From NCBI GenBank assembly GCA_031264145.1, contig JAISEK010000017.1, forward strand, positions 1-46,494: 46,494 nucleotides of DNA, given 5' to 3'. Shown piece after piece: positions 25,321 through 32,923 of the stretch. A program made the position numbers and the translations under genes. This DNA comes from Deltaproteobacteria bacterium. Lineage in GTDB: Bacteria > Desulfobacterota > Desulfarculia > Adiutricales > Adiutricaceae. Numbering within the stretch: the first letter of the stretch is position 1; each line of letters opens with the position of its first letter. The notes below the pieces were generated by a model. It was given only the letters and a program-made list of their open reading frames with translations. It had not been told where the DNA came from and ran no database searches.

Positions 25321-26020
25321 TTATAACTTTTGACGACTTATGCGACAAAGCGCTACTGGTCCTTGATTTCCAGCGAGTCGAAAAACGTCTTGCGGATCCG
25401 AATCCTTCTCTGGGTACGCGCGCTGTTCCGCCCAGCCTTCAGCCGCGCTGGTCGGGGGCATGGCGAGGCAGTTCTGGGGCAGGTGCCCATTTTCGGCCTC
25501 CACGGCCCGCATGAAGCCTACGATCGAGTACGGCTCGCTCAGCCCGAGCAGCGTGGCCGGCCCGGAAAAATAGATGTCCGCCGCCTGGCGCCCCTTGTAG
25601 ACGAGCGGGTCCGTTCCCTCCATGGCGTCCTGCATCTGGGTGGCCGTGCTGGCTCCCAGGAAGGTCCGGTACGCCTCCAGGCCGTCCTGCTCCGCGATCT
25701 CCCGCTCCTGGGGCGTCCACCATCATCTGATGGAGGATAGGGTCGTCATGACGCCCGACTCCCTGTCCAGGCGCACGAAGTCGCCGGAGACCCCGCCGCC
25801 GTCCGGGCCCGGCGCGGCGCCGCCGTTCCTGGGCCGGCATGTCCTGCTTGTCGAAGCCTGGCGGATAGCGTACCGTGAAGGCCGGTTCAAGGGCGGGGAA
25901 GTCCTTTTGCGTGTCGATCTCTTGCCAGTCGGGCTGGACGGAGGCGGCAGGGAATATTCCATGCGGGGTGGCCTCGCGGTTGGGGGTTCTCAGGTTCCAC
26001 TGCCGGGAGGGCAGGGCCAC
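25321..26020 (-). pseudogene. Frameshifted gene of unknown family
   Basis: Protein-like sequence continues across three minus-strand frames: PDWQEIDTQKDFPALEPAF... and PPGFDKQDMPAQE, then GDFVRLDRESGVMTTLSSI in a second frame, then PQEREIAEQDGLEAYRTFLG followed by GTDPLVYKGRQAADIYF and SEPYSIVGFMRAVEAENGH in a third. At least two frameshifts (near 25830 and 25735) are needed. I do not recognise the family. The lower GC content relative to flanks suggests a foreign origin. Confidence 0.6.
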
Positions 26021-26079
26021 TGGCGCGTCTCCGGCCCTGTCCCTGTCCCTTGCCGCCGCCCCCAGGGGCCTCCCTGGCC

Positions 26080-26955
26080 TCAGATGGTCTTTAGCCGCTC
26101 CCTGGCTATCCCGGCCGAGTAGCTCTTGGGATACTCCCGGACCACCTTCTGGTAGATGAGCTTGGCGCTGGCCTTGTCGCCCAGGGCCTGAAACGAGAGG
26201 CCCTGCTTTAGGAGGGCCGTGGAGACCAGCGGGTTCTTGGGGTAGCCGCTGACCAGGGTCTGGTACTCCAGGATGGCCTCCTCGAACTTGTTCTGGAAAT
26301 AATTGGACTCCCCGATGTAGAACTGGGCCCCGGGCACCTGCCCGCCGCCAGGCTCGGCGGCCAGGTAGGCCCTGAACCTCTCGATGGCCGCGGGGTAGTT
26401 CTTCTGGTCGAAAAGCTCCTTGCCCTCGTCGTAGGCGCTCCTCTGGGCCGCGGGGGGAGGGACGGCCACGGGCGCGCCGTCTGGGCCCTCCTCGGCCACC
26501 GGCGGGGCCTGGGGCGCGGCGCCCGTGGCCGCCGGCGGTGCCGGGGGATAGGCCGGCTGGGCATCTGGTGGGACCATGACCGGGATGGCCGCCGGGGCGA
26601 CCACCTCCCGGCTCAGGGGCGGCAGATTGGCCCTCTTCTCCAGCCGGTCGAGCCTGGCACTGATGTACTCCATCTGCTGCCTGATGGACATGCCGCCGAC
26701 GCTGGCCGTCTCCACGTTCTCGTTGAGCCTCTGGACCGCGGTCTTGAGGTTCTCGATTTCCAGCTGGCCGGTCCCCGAGGCCGCCCCGACGGCGCCGCCC
26801 CCCAGGCGGGCCCTGTCGCGCAGGTCGGCGACCTCCATCTTGAGGGCGTCAAGCTCACGGCGGATGCTGCCGCCGCCCCCGACGGCGCTGCTGGAGCAGG
26901 CCGGGAGAAGAAAGAGGGACAAGAGCAGGGCCAGGGAAGAAAGTTGACGTTGCAT
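26080..26955 (-). CDS. CpoB/YbgF-like periplasmic lipoprotein (coiled coil plus TPR)
   Basis: 291 residues. A lipoprotein signal ends in LLPAC with lipidated C20. Residues about 33-110 are a heptad coiled coil (trimerisation in CpoB), then a Pro/Ala-rich linker (about 118-170), then a C-terminal TPR domain (about 175-291: AYDEGKELFDQKNYPAAIERF, AQFYIGESNYFQNKFEEAI, LKQGLSFQALGDKASAKLIYQ). CpoB works with Tol-Pal in outer-membrane constriction and peptidoglycan synthesis at division. No tol or pal genes are in the window, and the outer-membrane lipoprotein anchor is a variation on E. coli CpoB, which is soluble, so a BamD-like or general TPR lipoprotein role is possible. Confidence 0.8.
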   Translation of the reverse strand: MQRQLSSLALLLSLFLLPACSSSAVGGGGSIRRELDALKMEVADLRDRARLGGGAVGAASGTGQLEIENLKTAVQRLNENVETASVGGMSIRQQMEYISARLDRLEKRANLPPLSREVVAPAAIPVMVPPDAQPAYPPAPPAATGAAPQAPPVAEEGPDGAPVAVPPPAAQRSAYDEGKELFDQKNYPAAIERFRAYLAAEPGGGQVPGAQFYIGESNYFQNKFEEAILEYQTLVSGYPKNPLVSTALLKQGLSFQALGDKASAKLIYQKVVREYPKSYSAGIARERLKTI

Positions 26956-27858
26956 TTATGCCTGCCTCCCGGGGCCTGGGCCCCCGCTTGGCCGGTCTCG
27001 CGGCCAGCGGGGAAGGCGGCCCCAATAAAAAGCTTGGCTGGGTTCCCGTCGTCGGGGCCTTGGGCCGGCGCGGGCCGGCGGGAAGGGCCCCGAGGAAGCG
27101 GCCGGCCGCATGGGCGCCAGCCTGGGGGAATAATATCGGCACAAGACGTGGTTCTGCTTTATGCCATATTATCGCCCAACAATAATAAAATATATATAAA
27201 ATAAAATTTTAACCATACTATATTTTTACAAGACAACAACTAACACATGGACAATGTTTTACTAAATGTTTGAAGTTTTAAGTTTCAGATAATATTCTTT
27301 CAGTCCAAGAACAAATATCCCAAAAGTTGCGGCCAGCCATGCCCTTCGAAAGGACCAGGGGGCCGGGACAGGGCCATATTAGCAAATTTTCCGCCCGGAT
27401 CACAGGGCCATTTCAGGGACCCGCCACGGTCCAGGCTCCAGGGCTACCGCCAGGGTCGAGATATTTTTAGGCTAATTTTATTCTTAAAATAAATTACTAT
27501 ATTCTTTTATTTAGTTCATACTTATGAAAATTAAATTTATATAGACTTATATTTTGTAAGATCCAATTAATTTAACCAAATAGACACATCAGAAAATTTT
27601 TTTCATTTATGGTTTATCAATTCAGCACGGACGGCCGATAAGAATGGTGAGGACGCCGCGGCGGCATCTTTTGCCGGCCTGGGGAGCGCGCGGCCTGACT
27701 GGACGGGCCTCGACAAATTGGCCTCCAAATTGCATCGAATCTGGCGAGCGGAGCCAGGGCGCCGGGCACCTTGGCCCCACGGGGGAAGACGGGCCCGCAG
27801 GGACCAGACAGGCAGGGAAGGATCGCCCCTTCCTTGAGACCGACCAAGGAGATTCGGC
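26956..27858. other. Intergenic region with AT-rich core
   Basis: No gene is supported. 26956-27130 and 27620-27858 are GC-rich with only noise frames. 27130-27620 is very AT-rich apart from a GC-rich insert at about 27330-27460, with no hairpin plus T-run that I trust. The following gene has a good ribosome site (AAGGAG, 27847-27852), so its promoter must lie here. Confidence 0.4.
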
Positions 27859-28473
27859 ATGGAAACCTTTACCGTGGACGGACAGAGCATCATGGAGAAC
27901 GAGATTGTCGGGGCCAATCTCGAGGAGATTCTTCTAAACCTCATGGAACACCCAGTGACCAACGGCCGCATCATAAAAAGGATATTCCTGAACGGCCAGC
28001 CCTACGTCGAGGACGTGCCCCACGCCGCCCTTGAGGTGCAAAGGGGCACCATAGAGTCGCTGAAGCTGGACACCCTCACCCTGGAGGACATGGGCCTGAA
28101 CTTCCTGAAGACCGGCCCGGCCTACCTGGAGACCCTCCTGGAGGCCCTGGGCAAAATCGTCGAGACCTTCAGGCTGGGCGACGAGCAGGAGGCCAACGAG
28201 TACTTCCTGAACTTCCTGGAGGCCCTGCACCTCCTGATGACCCTCCTGGAGCAGACCAGGTACGTCCTGGGCCTGTGGCAGGGCAGCGACGACGAGAACT
28301 CGTCCTCGCTCAACCAGTACCTGGACTCCCTGGCCCAGGTCCTGGGCACCATCCTGGAACTCCAGGAGCAGAAGGACTGGATCTACCTGGCCGACGTCCT
28401 GGAGTACGAGCTCCAGGACTCCCTGCGGAGGCTGGCCGCCATCCTCCCGACCCTCTGCCAGCGCGGGCACTGA
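27859..28473 (+). CDS. Unrecognised acidic helical protein
   Basis: 204 residues, start fixed by AAGGAG seven bases upstream. No family recognised. The first 60 residues look like a small alpha/beta domain (METFTVDGQSIMENEIVG... RIIKRIFLNGQPYVED); the rest is Leu/Glu-rich and helical (YLETLLEALGKIVETFRLGDEQEANEYF, LEQTRYVLGLW, LAQVLGTILELQEQKDWIYLADVLEYEL). There is no signal peptide. The downstream gene starts within a few bases and has similar composition, so the two probably act together. Export-chaperone-like or flagellar-accessory proteins have this look, but no motif proves it. Confidence 0.75.
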   Translation: METFTVDGQSIMENEIVGANLEEILLNLMEHPVTNGRIIKRIFLNGQPYVEDVPHAALEVQRGTIESLKLDTLTLEDMGLNFLKTGPAYLETLLEALGKIVETFRLGDEQEANEYFLNFLEALHLLMTLLEQTRYVLGLWQGSDDENSSSLNQYLDSLAQVLGTILELQEQKDWIYLADVLEYELQDSLRRLAAILPTLCQRGH

Positions 28474-28475
28474 AG

Positions 28476-28973
28476 GTGCCGGCCAGCAAGGACATGGATC
28501 TGGCCCTCTGGCGCAAGACCGTGGAGATCTGCCAGGAGTGCCTGGAGATGGACCGCCGGATGCTGGCCAGGATTGGCCCCCCGGAGGAGGACAGGGGCAG
28601 GGACGCCGAGAACTACCTCGACCCCAGGCTCTGGGAGCAGTTCATCGAGGCCAGGCAGGACCTGGTCGAGTTCACCACCTCCAGCATCCACGTGCTTTCA
28701 TCGGGGGCCGGGGAAAAACTGCCGGCCGGGACCGGGGGAAGGACTGCCGAGGACGAGAGGGACTTCGCCGAGATGAGCGAGCTGGAGAACCGCCTGGTCA
28801 CCTCCCTCAAGGAAATGGTCGAGCTGGAGACCAGGCTGGCCGACTACCTGACGGAGAACCTGTCCGTCCTCAGGGAAACGATCGACGGCCTGGCCAGGAA
28901 CCAGGTGCTCTTCACCCAGTACGCCAAGAAGTACAACAAGCCCGAGCCTGGCTACCTGAGCTCCGACGTCTGA
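28476..28973 (+). CDS. Unrecognised helical, coiled-coil-like protein
   Basis: About 165 residues from GTG at 28476, three bases after the preceding stop; ATG at 28494 is the alternative, but AAGGA lies too close to it to act as a normal ribosome site. Predicted mostly helical: LWRKTVEICQECLEMDRRMLARI, then RDFAEMSELENRLVTSLKEMVELETRLADYLTENLSVL. The spacing and the tail resemble FlgN/FliT-like helical hairpins, but similarity is only in general character. Paired with the gene just upstream. Confidence 0.65.
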   Translation: MPASKDMDLALWRKTVEICQECLEMDRRMLARIGPPEEDRGRDAENYLDPRLWEQFIEARQDLVEFTTSSIHVLSSGAGEKLPAGTGGRTAEDERDFAEMSELENRLVTSLKEMVELETRLADYLTENLSVLRETIDGLARNQVLFTQYAKKYNKPEPGYLSSDV

Positions 28974-29086
28974 GCCCCAAAAAGCCCCGTCCACCAGCGG
29001 CAGGCCGGGAGAGCCAAATAGATTTAAATTCCCCTTGACAAGGCCGTCAGGCGATGTTAGCCTTGTCCTGCGTTTTCTGGCAACGA

Positions 29087-29138
29087 TTGACGCAATAGAC
29101 TTAAACAAGCAAATGCGTCTTATTGTCAAATCTTTTTT
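29087..29138 (+). terminator. Probable intrinsic terminator
   Basis: TTGACGCAATAGAC (29087-29100) pairs imperfectly with GTCTTATTGTCAA (29117-29129), followed by ATCTTTTTT. It could end the two-gene unit stopping at 28973 or a short transcript starting near 29065. Confidence 0.5.
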
Positions 29139-29317
29139 CTCGTGCGCTGTGTCCGGCATGACGGCGAGACGTCGACAGCACGTTCCGCCGTCAAAGATGC
29201 CCCAGCCCGGCCCAACGGCCTGAACCATTTTCCTCGCCACGGGACGGCCATCTGGCCGTCCCATGGCCAACCGTTTCCCGCCTAACCGCATGTCGCCGGG
29301 CCGATCAGCGAGACTGA

Positions 29318-29353
29318 AGGCCGGGGAGCCCCGATGGGGCTGCCCGGCCTTTT
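29318..29353 (+). terminator. Probable intrinsic terminator
   Basis: GGCCGGG (29319-29325) and CCCGGCC (29343-29349) flank an inner AGCCCC/GGGGCT stem, giving a nearly continuous GC-rich hairpin followed by TTTT. No coding gene ends just upstream, which suggests a non-coding transcript or a second-line terminator. Confidence 0.55.
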
Positions 29354-29434
29354 CCGTAACCCGAGGGCCCTCAGGGGCCGGGGACGCCGACTCGTTTTCG
29401 GGGCCGGAAAAGCCCCGGGGCAATGAAAAAAATC

Positions 29435-29463
29435 TTGACAAGGTGGTTAGGGGGTGGTAAAAG
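29435..29463 (+). promoter_or_regulatory. Candidate sigma70-type promoter (upstream copy)
   Basis: TTGACA at 29435-29440, 17-base spacer, TAAAAG at 29458-29463 (four of six consensus bases). The segment TTGACAAGG-N2-GT-Y-AGG also occurs at 29035. It lies 39 bases upstream of the second candidate promoter. Confidence 0.4.
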
Positions 29464-29473
29464 ATGCCTAGGC

Positions 29474-29502
29474 TTGACTTAATCTATCTTTGTCCTTTTA
29501 AT
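29474..29502 (+). promoter_or_regulatory. Candidate promoter of the nitrogenase-like/ABC operon
   Basis: TTGACT at 29474-29479, 17-base spacer, TTTAAT at 29497-29502; five of six and four of six consensus matches. Predicted start near 29509. The transcript would contain a leader of about 180 bases ending in the terminator at 29627-29666. Found by eye only. Confidence 0.5.
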
Positions 29503-29517
29503 AGAAGTTTTATAAAC

Positions 29518-29601
29518 ATGTGTTGTTGTCATAAAATACATAAAACTATTTTTTTCGTTTTATCGTCAAATGATAATATCTTTTTAGACTATAAACATTG
29601 A
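29518..29601 (+). CDS. Possible 27-residue leader peptide beginning Met-Cys-Cys-Cys
   Basis: ATG at 29518 is followed at once by three TGT cysteine codons and runs to TGA at 29599-29601 (27 residues). Only a weak AGAAG lies upstream (29503-29507). Consecutive codons for one amino acid at the start of a short leader frame are the hallmark of ribosome-mediated attenuation. The region is AT-rich, so a chance frame is quite possible; the support is its position between a promoter and an intrinsic terminator directly before an operon, and the antiterminator-like pairing starting two bases after its stop. Confidence 0.4.
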   Translation: MCCCHKIHKTIFFVLSSNDNIFLDYKH

Positions 29602-29602
29602 T

Positions 29603-29666
29603 CCATAGCCAATCAGAAACCACTGAAGGCTAGGCCCGGACCCACCCGTCCGGGCCTAGCCTTTTT
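29603..29666 (+). promoter_or_regulatory. Transcription attenuator: perfect terminator hairpin and possible antiterminator
   Basis: AGGCTAGGCCCGGA (29627-29640) and TCCGGGCCTAGCCT (29649-29662) form a perfect 14-bp stem with an eight-base loop, followed by TTTTC. The hairpin ends about 20 bases before the first operon gene and no gene ends upstream for 650 bases, so it can only act on the operon's own leader. CC-A-TAGCC at 29603-29610 can pair, with one bulged A, with GGCTAGG at 29628-29634, which would break the terminator stem. The terminator itself is clear; the alternative structure and trigger are inference. Confidence 0.65.
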
Positions 29667-29687
29667 CGTTTCCAAGGAGGACGGCGG

Positions 29688-30596
29688 ATGACGAGCGACA
29701 CGACAGCCCGTGGCTTCAAGATAGTCCTGAGCAACCTCTCCCAAAGGTACGCGCTGAGGGGCACCGACGGCCAGGCCGGGGACACATTCCTGGCCCTGGA
29801 CGATTTCAGCCTGGCCGTCAGGGCCGGGGAGTTCGTCTCCATCGTCGGGCCCTCCGGCTGCGGCAAGTCCACTCTCCTGGACATCATCGCCGGCCTCTCC
29901 AGGGCCGCCCGCGGCTCCATCCTGATCGACGGCCGGCCGGTCTCTGGCCCCGACCTGGACAGGGGCATCGTCATGCAGGGCTACGCCCTCTTCCCTTGGC
30001 GCACGGTCCGCCGGAACGTGGAGTTCGGGCTGGAGATAAAGGGCCTCTCGGCGGCCGAGCGCCGGGAGACCGGGGCCAGGTACATCGACCTGGTCGGCCT
30101 GTCGGGCTTCGAGGACCGCTACCCCTACGAGCTGTCGGGAGGCATGAAGCAGAGGGTGGCCATAGCCAGGGCCCTGGCCTACGACCCCACGGTGCTGCTG
30201 ATGGACGAGCCCTTCGCCGCCGTCGACGCCCAGACCAGGGAGACCCTCCAGGACGAGCTGATGCGCATATGGGAGAAGACCGACAAGACCATCATCTTCG
30301 TGACCCACAGCATCGATGAGGCCATCCTCCTGGCCGACAGGGTGGTGGTCATGACCCCCAACCCCGGGCGCATCAAGTCCATAGTCGACGTGCCCCTCCC
30401 CCGGCCCAGGACCAACCGGGACATGCGCCTGGACCATGCCTTCGCTGGGCTGAGGCAGCAAATCTGGCTGACCCTCCAGGAAGGCGGCCAGGAGGCCGGC
30501 GTTCGCCAGGGTGCCCCCGCCCTGGAGGGCCCCCTGCCCTTCGTCCAGCCAGAGGCCGCCCTGCCCGGGGGCGCCGCGGCCTCCCTGGCCAGGTAG
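29688..30596 (+). CDS. ABC transporter ATP-binding protein, NitT/TauT (nitrate/sulfonate) type
   Basis: 302 residues; AAGGAGG seven bases before ATG. Walker A GPSGCGKSTLLDIIAG (about residues 62-77), signature LSGGMKQRVAIARAL, Walker B VLLMDEPFAAVD and the switch His in FVTHSIDEAILL are all intact. The core matches SsuB/TauB/NrtD ATPases, which power import of sulfonates, taurine, nitrate or related small anions. The C-terminal 45 residues are an unusual Gly/Ala/Pro-rich tail. It is the only ATPase gene in an operon with four permeases and two binding proteins, so it must serve several transporter assemblies. Expression is probably controlled by the terminator just upstream. Confidence 0.93.
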   Translation: MTSDTTARGFKIVLSNLSQRYALRGTDGQAGDTFLALDDFSLAVRAGEFVSIVGPSGCGKSTLLDIIAGLSRAARGSILIDGRPVSGPDLDRGIVMQGYALFPWRTVRRNVEFGLEIKGLSAAERRETGARYIDLVGLSGFEDRYPYELSGGMKQRVAIARALAYDPTVLLMDEPFAAVDAQTRETLQDELMRIWEKTDKTIIFVTHSIDEAILLADRVVVMTPNPGRIKSIVDVPLPRPRTNRDMRLDHAFAGLRQQIWLTLQEGGQEAGVRQGAPALEGPLPFVQPEAALPGGAAASLAR

Positions 30597-30647
30597 AAGG
30601 ACGCCCTCCCCCGGAAGACGGCGGGAAGGCGCGGAAGGAGAACAAAA

Positions 30648-31769
30648 ATGGCCTTAAAGAAGAAGCATCGGGCCTATGTCGCGATCGCCGTCCTGGTGGC
30701 CGCCCTCATAGCCTTCGGGGCCGCCATGGGCCGGACGAGGCTCTCCTCCCCGGCCGAGGATCTGGCCCTCGGGGCGGCGGCGTCGCGGCCCGACGGGGAC
30801 CTGAGGGTCGTCAAGACCTTCTCCCGCAAGGATTGCTCGCTGGCTCCCTGGCTCATAACCGACAAGCTCGGCTACTTCAGGGACGAGGGCATCAGGCTGG
30901 TCTTCACCGGTGAGCTCCAGCCTCCCCAGAGGGTGCCATCCATCATCAGCGGGGACAACGACACCACCGGCCTCCACCCCAACGCCCTGGCCGTGGCCAT
31001 AAACGGCGGGGCCCCATTCAAGGGGGTCGTGCGGGCCGACATAGAGCCCCTCCCCGACGTGGACCCGTCCTTCAGGCACATGTGGTGGTTCGTGAACCCC
31101 GAGAAGTACCCTAACGTCAAGAGCTTCGCCGACCTCAAGGACATCCCCGGGACGATTAAGTTTTCGATCATCAACACCTCATCGTGCTCGGACTTTCTGG
31201 CCAACCGCATCCTTGACCGCCACGGGGTGCCCAGGGACAAGATAGAGTGGGTCCTGATGCCCGACGTCCAGGCCATACAGGCCCTCAAGCAGGGGCTGAC
31301 CGACGTGGGCGGCGTCCACCCCCCGTTCTACAAGGGCATGGTCGACGCCGAGATGCTCAAGATAGCCGACACCCAGGAGGCCGGACTGGACGACGAGGTG
31401 GCGGGCCTGAACTTCTACGTCTTCACCGAGGAGTTCATCAAAAACAACCCCGAGACAGTCAGGGGCTTCGTCCGGGCCATCACCAGGGGGCAGAAGTTCA
31501 TAAACGAGAACCCCGAGCAGGCCAGGATCTGGACCGAGGAGGTCATCGGCGTCCCGGTCTCGGCCAACCACTACTACTCGACCACCACCAGGATCGACGA
31601 CGACCAGATAATCCCATGGCTGGAGGATCTGGAGGACCATGACGTCATCCCCAGGGGAAAGCTCAAACCAGGAGACCTGGTGGTCCACGACTTCGAGAAC
31701 GAGACGATCTCGGATGCCTCGGCACCGGGCCGAACCGGCCGAAACGAGATCCCGGCAGGCGATTCCTGA
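30648..31769 (+). CDS. ABC transporter substrate-binding protein, SsuA/THI5-like (copy 1)
   Basis: 373 residues; GAAGGAG precedes the ATG. A signal peptide or anchor (basic KKKHR then AYVAIAVLVAALIAFGAAMG) targets it to the periplasm. The mature part has the two-lobed SsuA/NMT1 pattern: SLAPWLITDKLGYFRDEGIRLVF, the ligand-loop segment ISGDNDTTGLHPNALAVAINGGAPF, SFADLKDIPG and a C-terminal NPETVRGFVRAITRGQKFINENPEQA. Family members bind sulfonates, taurine, aromatic sulfur compounds, nitrate or pyrimidines. It is encoded between the ATPase and the nitrogenase-like genes, which suggests that its ligand is the enzyme's substrate or a cofactor component. Confidence 0.9.
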   Translation: MALKKKHRAYVAIAVLVAALIAFGAAMGRTRLSSPAEDLALGAAASRPDGDLRVVKTFSRKDCSLAPWLITDKLGYFRDEGIRLVFTGELQPPQRVPSIISGDNDTTGLHPNALAVAINGGAPFKGVVRADIEPLPDVDPSFRHMWWFVNPEKYPNVKSFADLKDIPGTIKFSIINTSSCSDFLANRILDRHGVPRDKIEWVLMPDVQAIQALKQGLTDVGGVHPPFYKGMVDAEMLKIADTQEAGLDDEVAGLNFYVFTEEFIKNNPETVRGFVRAITRGQKFINENPEQARIWTEEVIGVPVSANHYYSTTTRIDDDQIIPWLEDLEDHDVIPRGKLKPGDLVVHDFENETISDASAPGRTGRNEIPAGDS

Positions 31770-31929
31770 GCCTACACCCCAGGCCACGCGGGCCCGGGGC
31801 CTCGCCCCATGTCCGCCAAGGGAGCCTGGACCCGAGGCTTCCGCGGCGGCCGGGCAGCGTGGCGGGACATAAACGGGACGACAGGGGACACCCGGCCGCC
31901 CCAGGAAACAAGAAACGGAGAAACGACCA

Positions 31930-32832
31930 ATGGTTGCCAAGAGCAACGGAAAGAAGCCCCCAAGGAAGATCAAGCAGATCGCCATCTACGGCAAGGGCGG
32001 CATCGGCAAGTCCACCACCACCTCCAATCTCAGCGCCGCCCTCTCTGACATGGGCTACAAGGTCATGCAGTTCGGCTGCGACCCCAAGGCCGACTCGACC
32101 AATACCCTGCGGGGAGGGGCCTACATCCCCACCATCCTGGAGCTTCTGCGGGAGAACGGGCGGGTGGAGGCCCATGAGGCCATCCATGAGGGCTACAACG
32201 GCGTCTACTGCGTCGAGGCCGGCGGCCCCTCGCCTGGCGTGGGCTGCGCCGGCAGGGGGATCATAACCGCCGTCCAGCTCCTCAAGCAGCAGAACGTCTA
32301 CGAGGAGCTTGGCCTCGACTACGTGATCTACGACGTACTTGGGGACGTGGTCTGCGGCGGCTTCGCCGTGCCCATCAGGGAAGGCATAGCCCAACACGTC
32401 TTCACCGTGTCCTCGTCGGACTTCATGGCCATCTACGCGGCCAACAACCTCTTCAAGGGCATCCAGAAATACTCGAACGCCGGCGGGGCCCTCCTGGGCG
32501 GGCTCATAGCCAACTCGGTCTCGGGGGGCTACCAGAGGTCCATCATCGACGACTTCGTCTCCAGGACCGGGACGCAGGTCCTCCAGTACGTGCCCAGGTC
32601 GATCACCGTCACCCAAAGCGAGCTGGCCGGACGGACGACCATCGAGGCCGCCCCGGACTCCGAGCAGGCCGGGGTCTACCGGGAACTGGCCAAGAAAGTG
32701 GAGGCCCACGAGAACTCGGCCAGCCCAAGGCCCCTAGATCCCAGGGAGCTGCGCGACTGGGCCAGCGAGTGGTCTGACCAAATCCTGGCCATAGAGAGGG
32801 GCGAGGTCCGCTCCTCGGGGGCCCTGATATGA
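31930..32832 (+). CDS. Nitrogenase iron protein-like reductase (NifH family)
   Basis: 300 residues. P-loop [10 protein letters not shown] (21-30), switch [14 protein letters not shown], and cluster ligands C106 ([10 protein letters not shown]) and C142, equivalent to NifH C97 and C132, are intact, so it should form a homodimer with a bridging [4Fe-4S] cluster and transfer electrons on ATP hydrolysis to the NifDK-like partner encoded next. R109 corresponds to the Arg that is ADP-ribosylated in NifH. A 15-residue Lys-rich N-terminal extension is unusual. Sequence features such as [16 protein letters not shown] show a divergent NifH-like protein rather than canonical NifH. No NifI regulators are present. 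Confidence 0.93.
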   Translation: MVAKSNGKKPPRKIKQIAIYGKGGIGKSTTTSNLSAALSDMGYKVMQFGCDPKADSTNTLRGGAYIPTILELLRENGRVEAHEAIHEGYNGVYCVEAGGPSPGVGCAGRGIITAVQLLKQQNVYEELGLDYVIYDVLGDVVCGGFAVPIREGIAQHVFTVSSSDFMAIYAANNLFKGIQKYSNAGGALLGGLIANSVSGGYQRSIIDDFVSRTGTQVLQYVPRSITVTQSELAGRTTIEAAPDSEQAGVYRELAKKVEAHENSASPRPLDPRELRDWASEWSDQILAIERGEVRSSGALI

Positions 32833-32923
32833 CCGGGTGGCGGACGGGGCCTTCCGGCGCCCGAGGAAAACACCAGCCAGGCCCCTGGCGTCCCCAGGGA
32901 CGCCAGGGGCCGAAGGAGCAAAA

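Larger units (their letters stand above)
28974..29434. other. Non-coding stretch, possible small transcript
   Basis: No gene is visible. A TTGACA hexamer at 29035-29040 precedes two terminator-like hairpins (29087-29138 and 29318-29353), and a perfect inverted repeat GGGACGGCCA / TGGCCGTCCC lies at about 29242-29264. This could be a structured small RNA or simply the 3' end of the preceding operon. I match it to no known RNA family. Confidence 0.35.

Noticed and set aside
32837-32923. Upstream GTG start for the NifD-like gene
   Set aside because: The added 29 residues look unlike the family N-terminus, and the ATG at 32924 has a good ribosome site.
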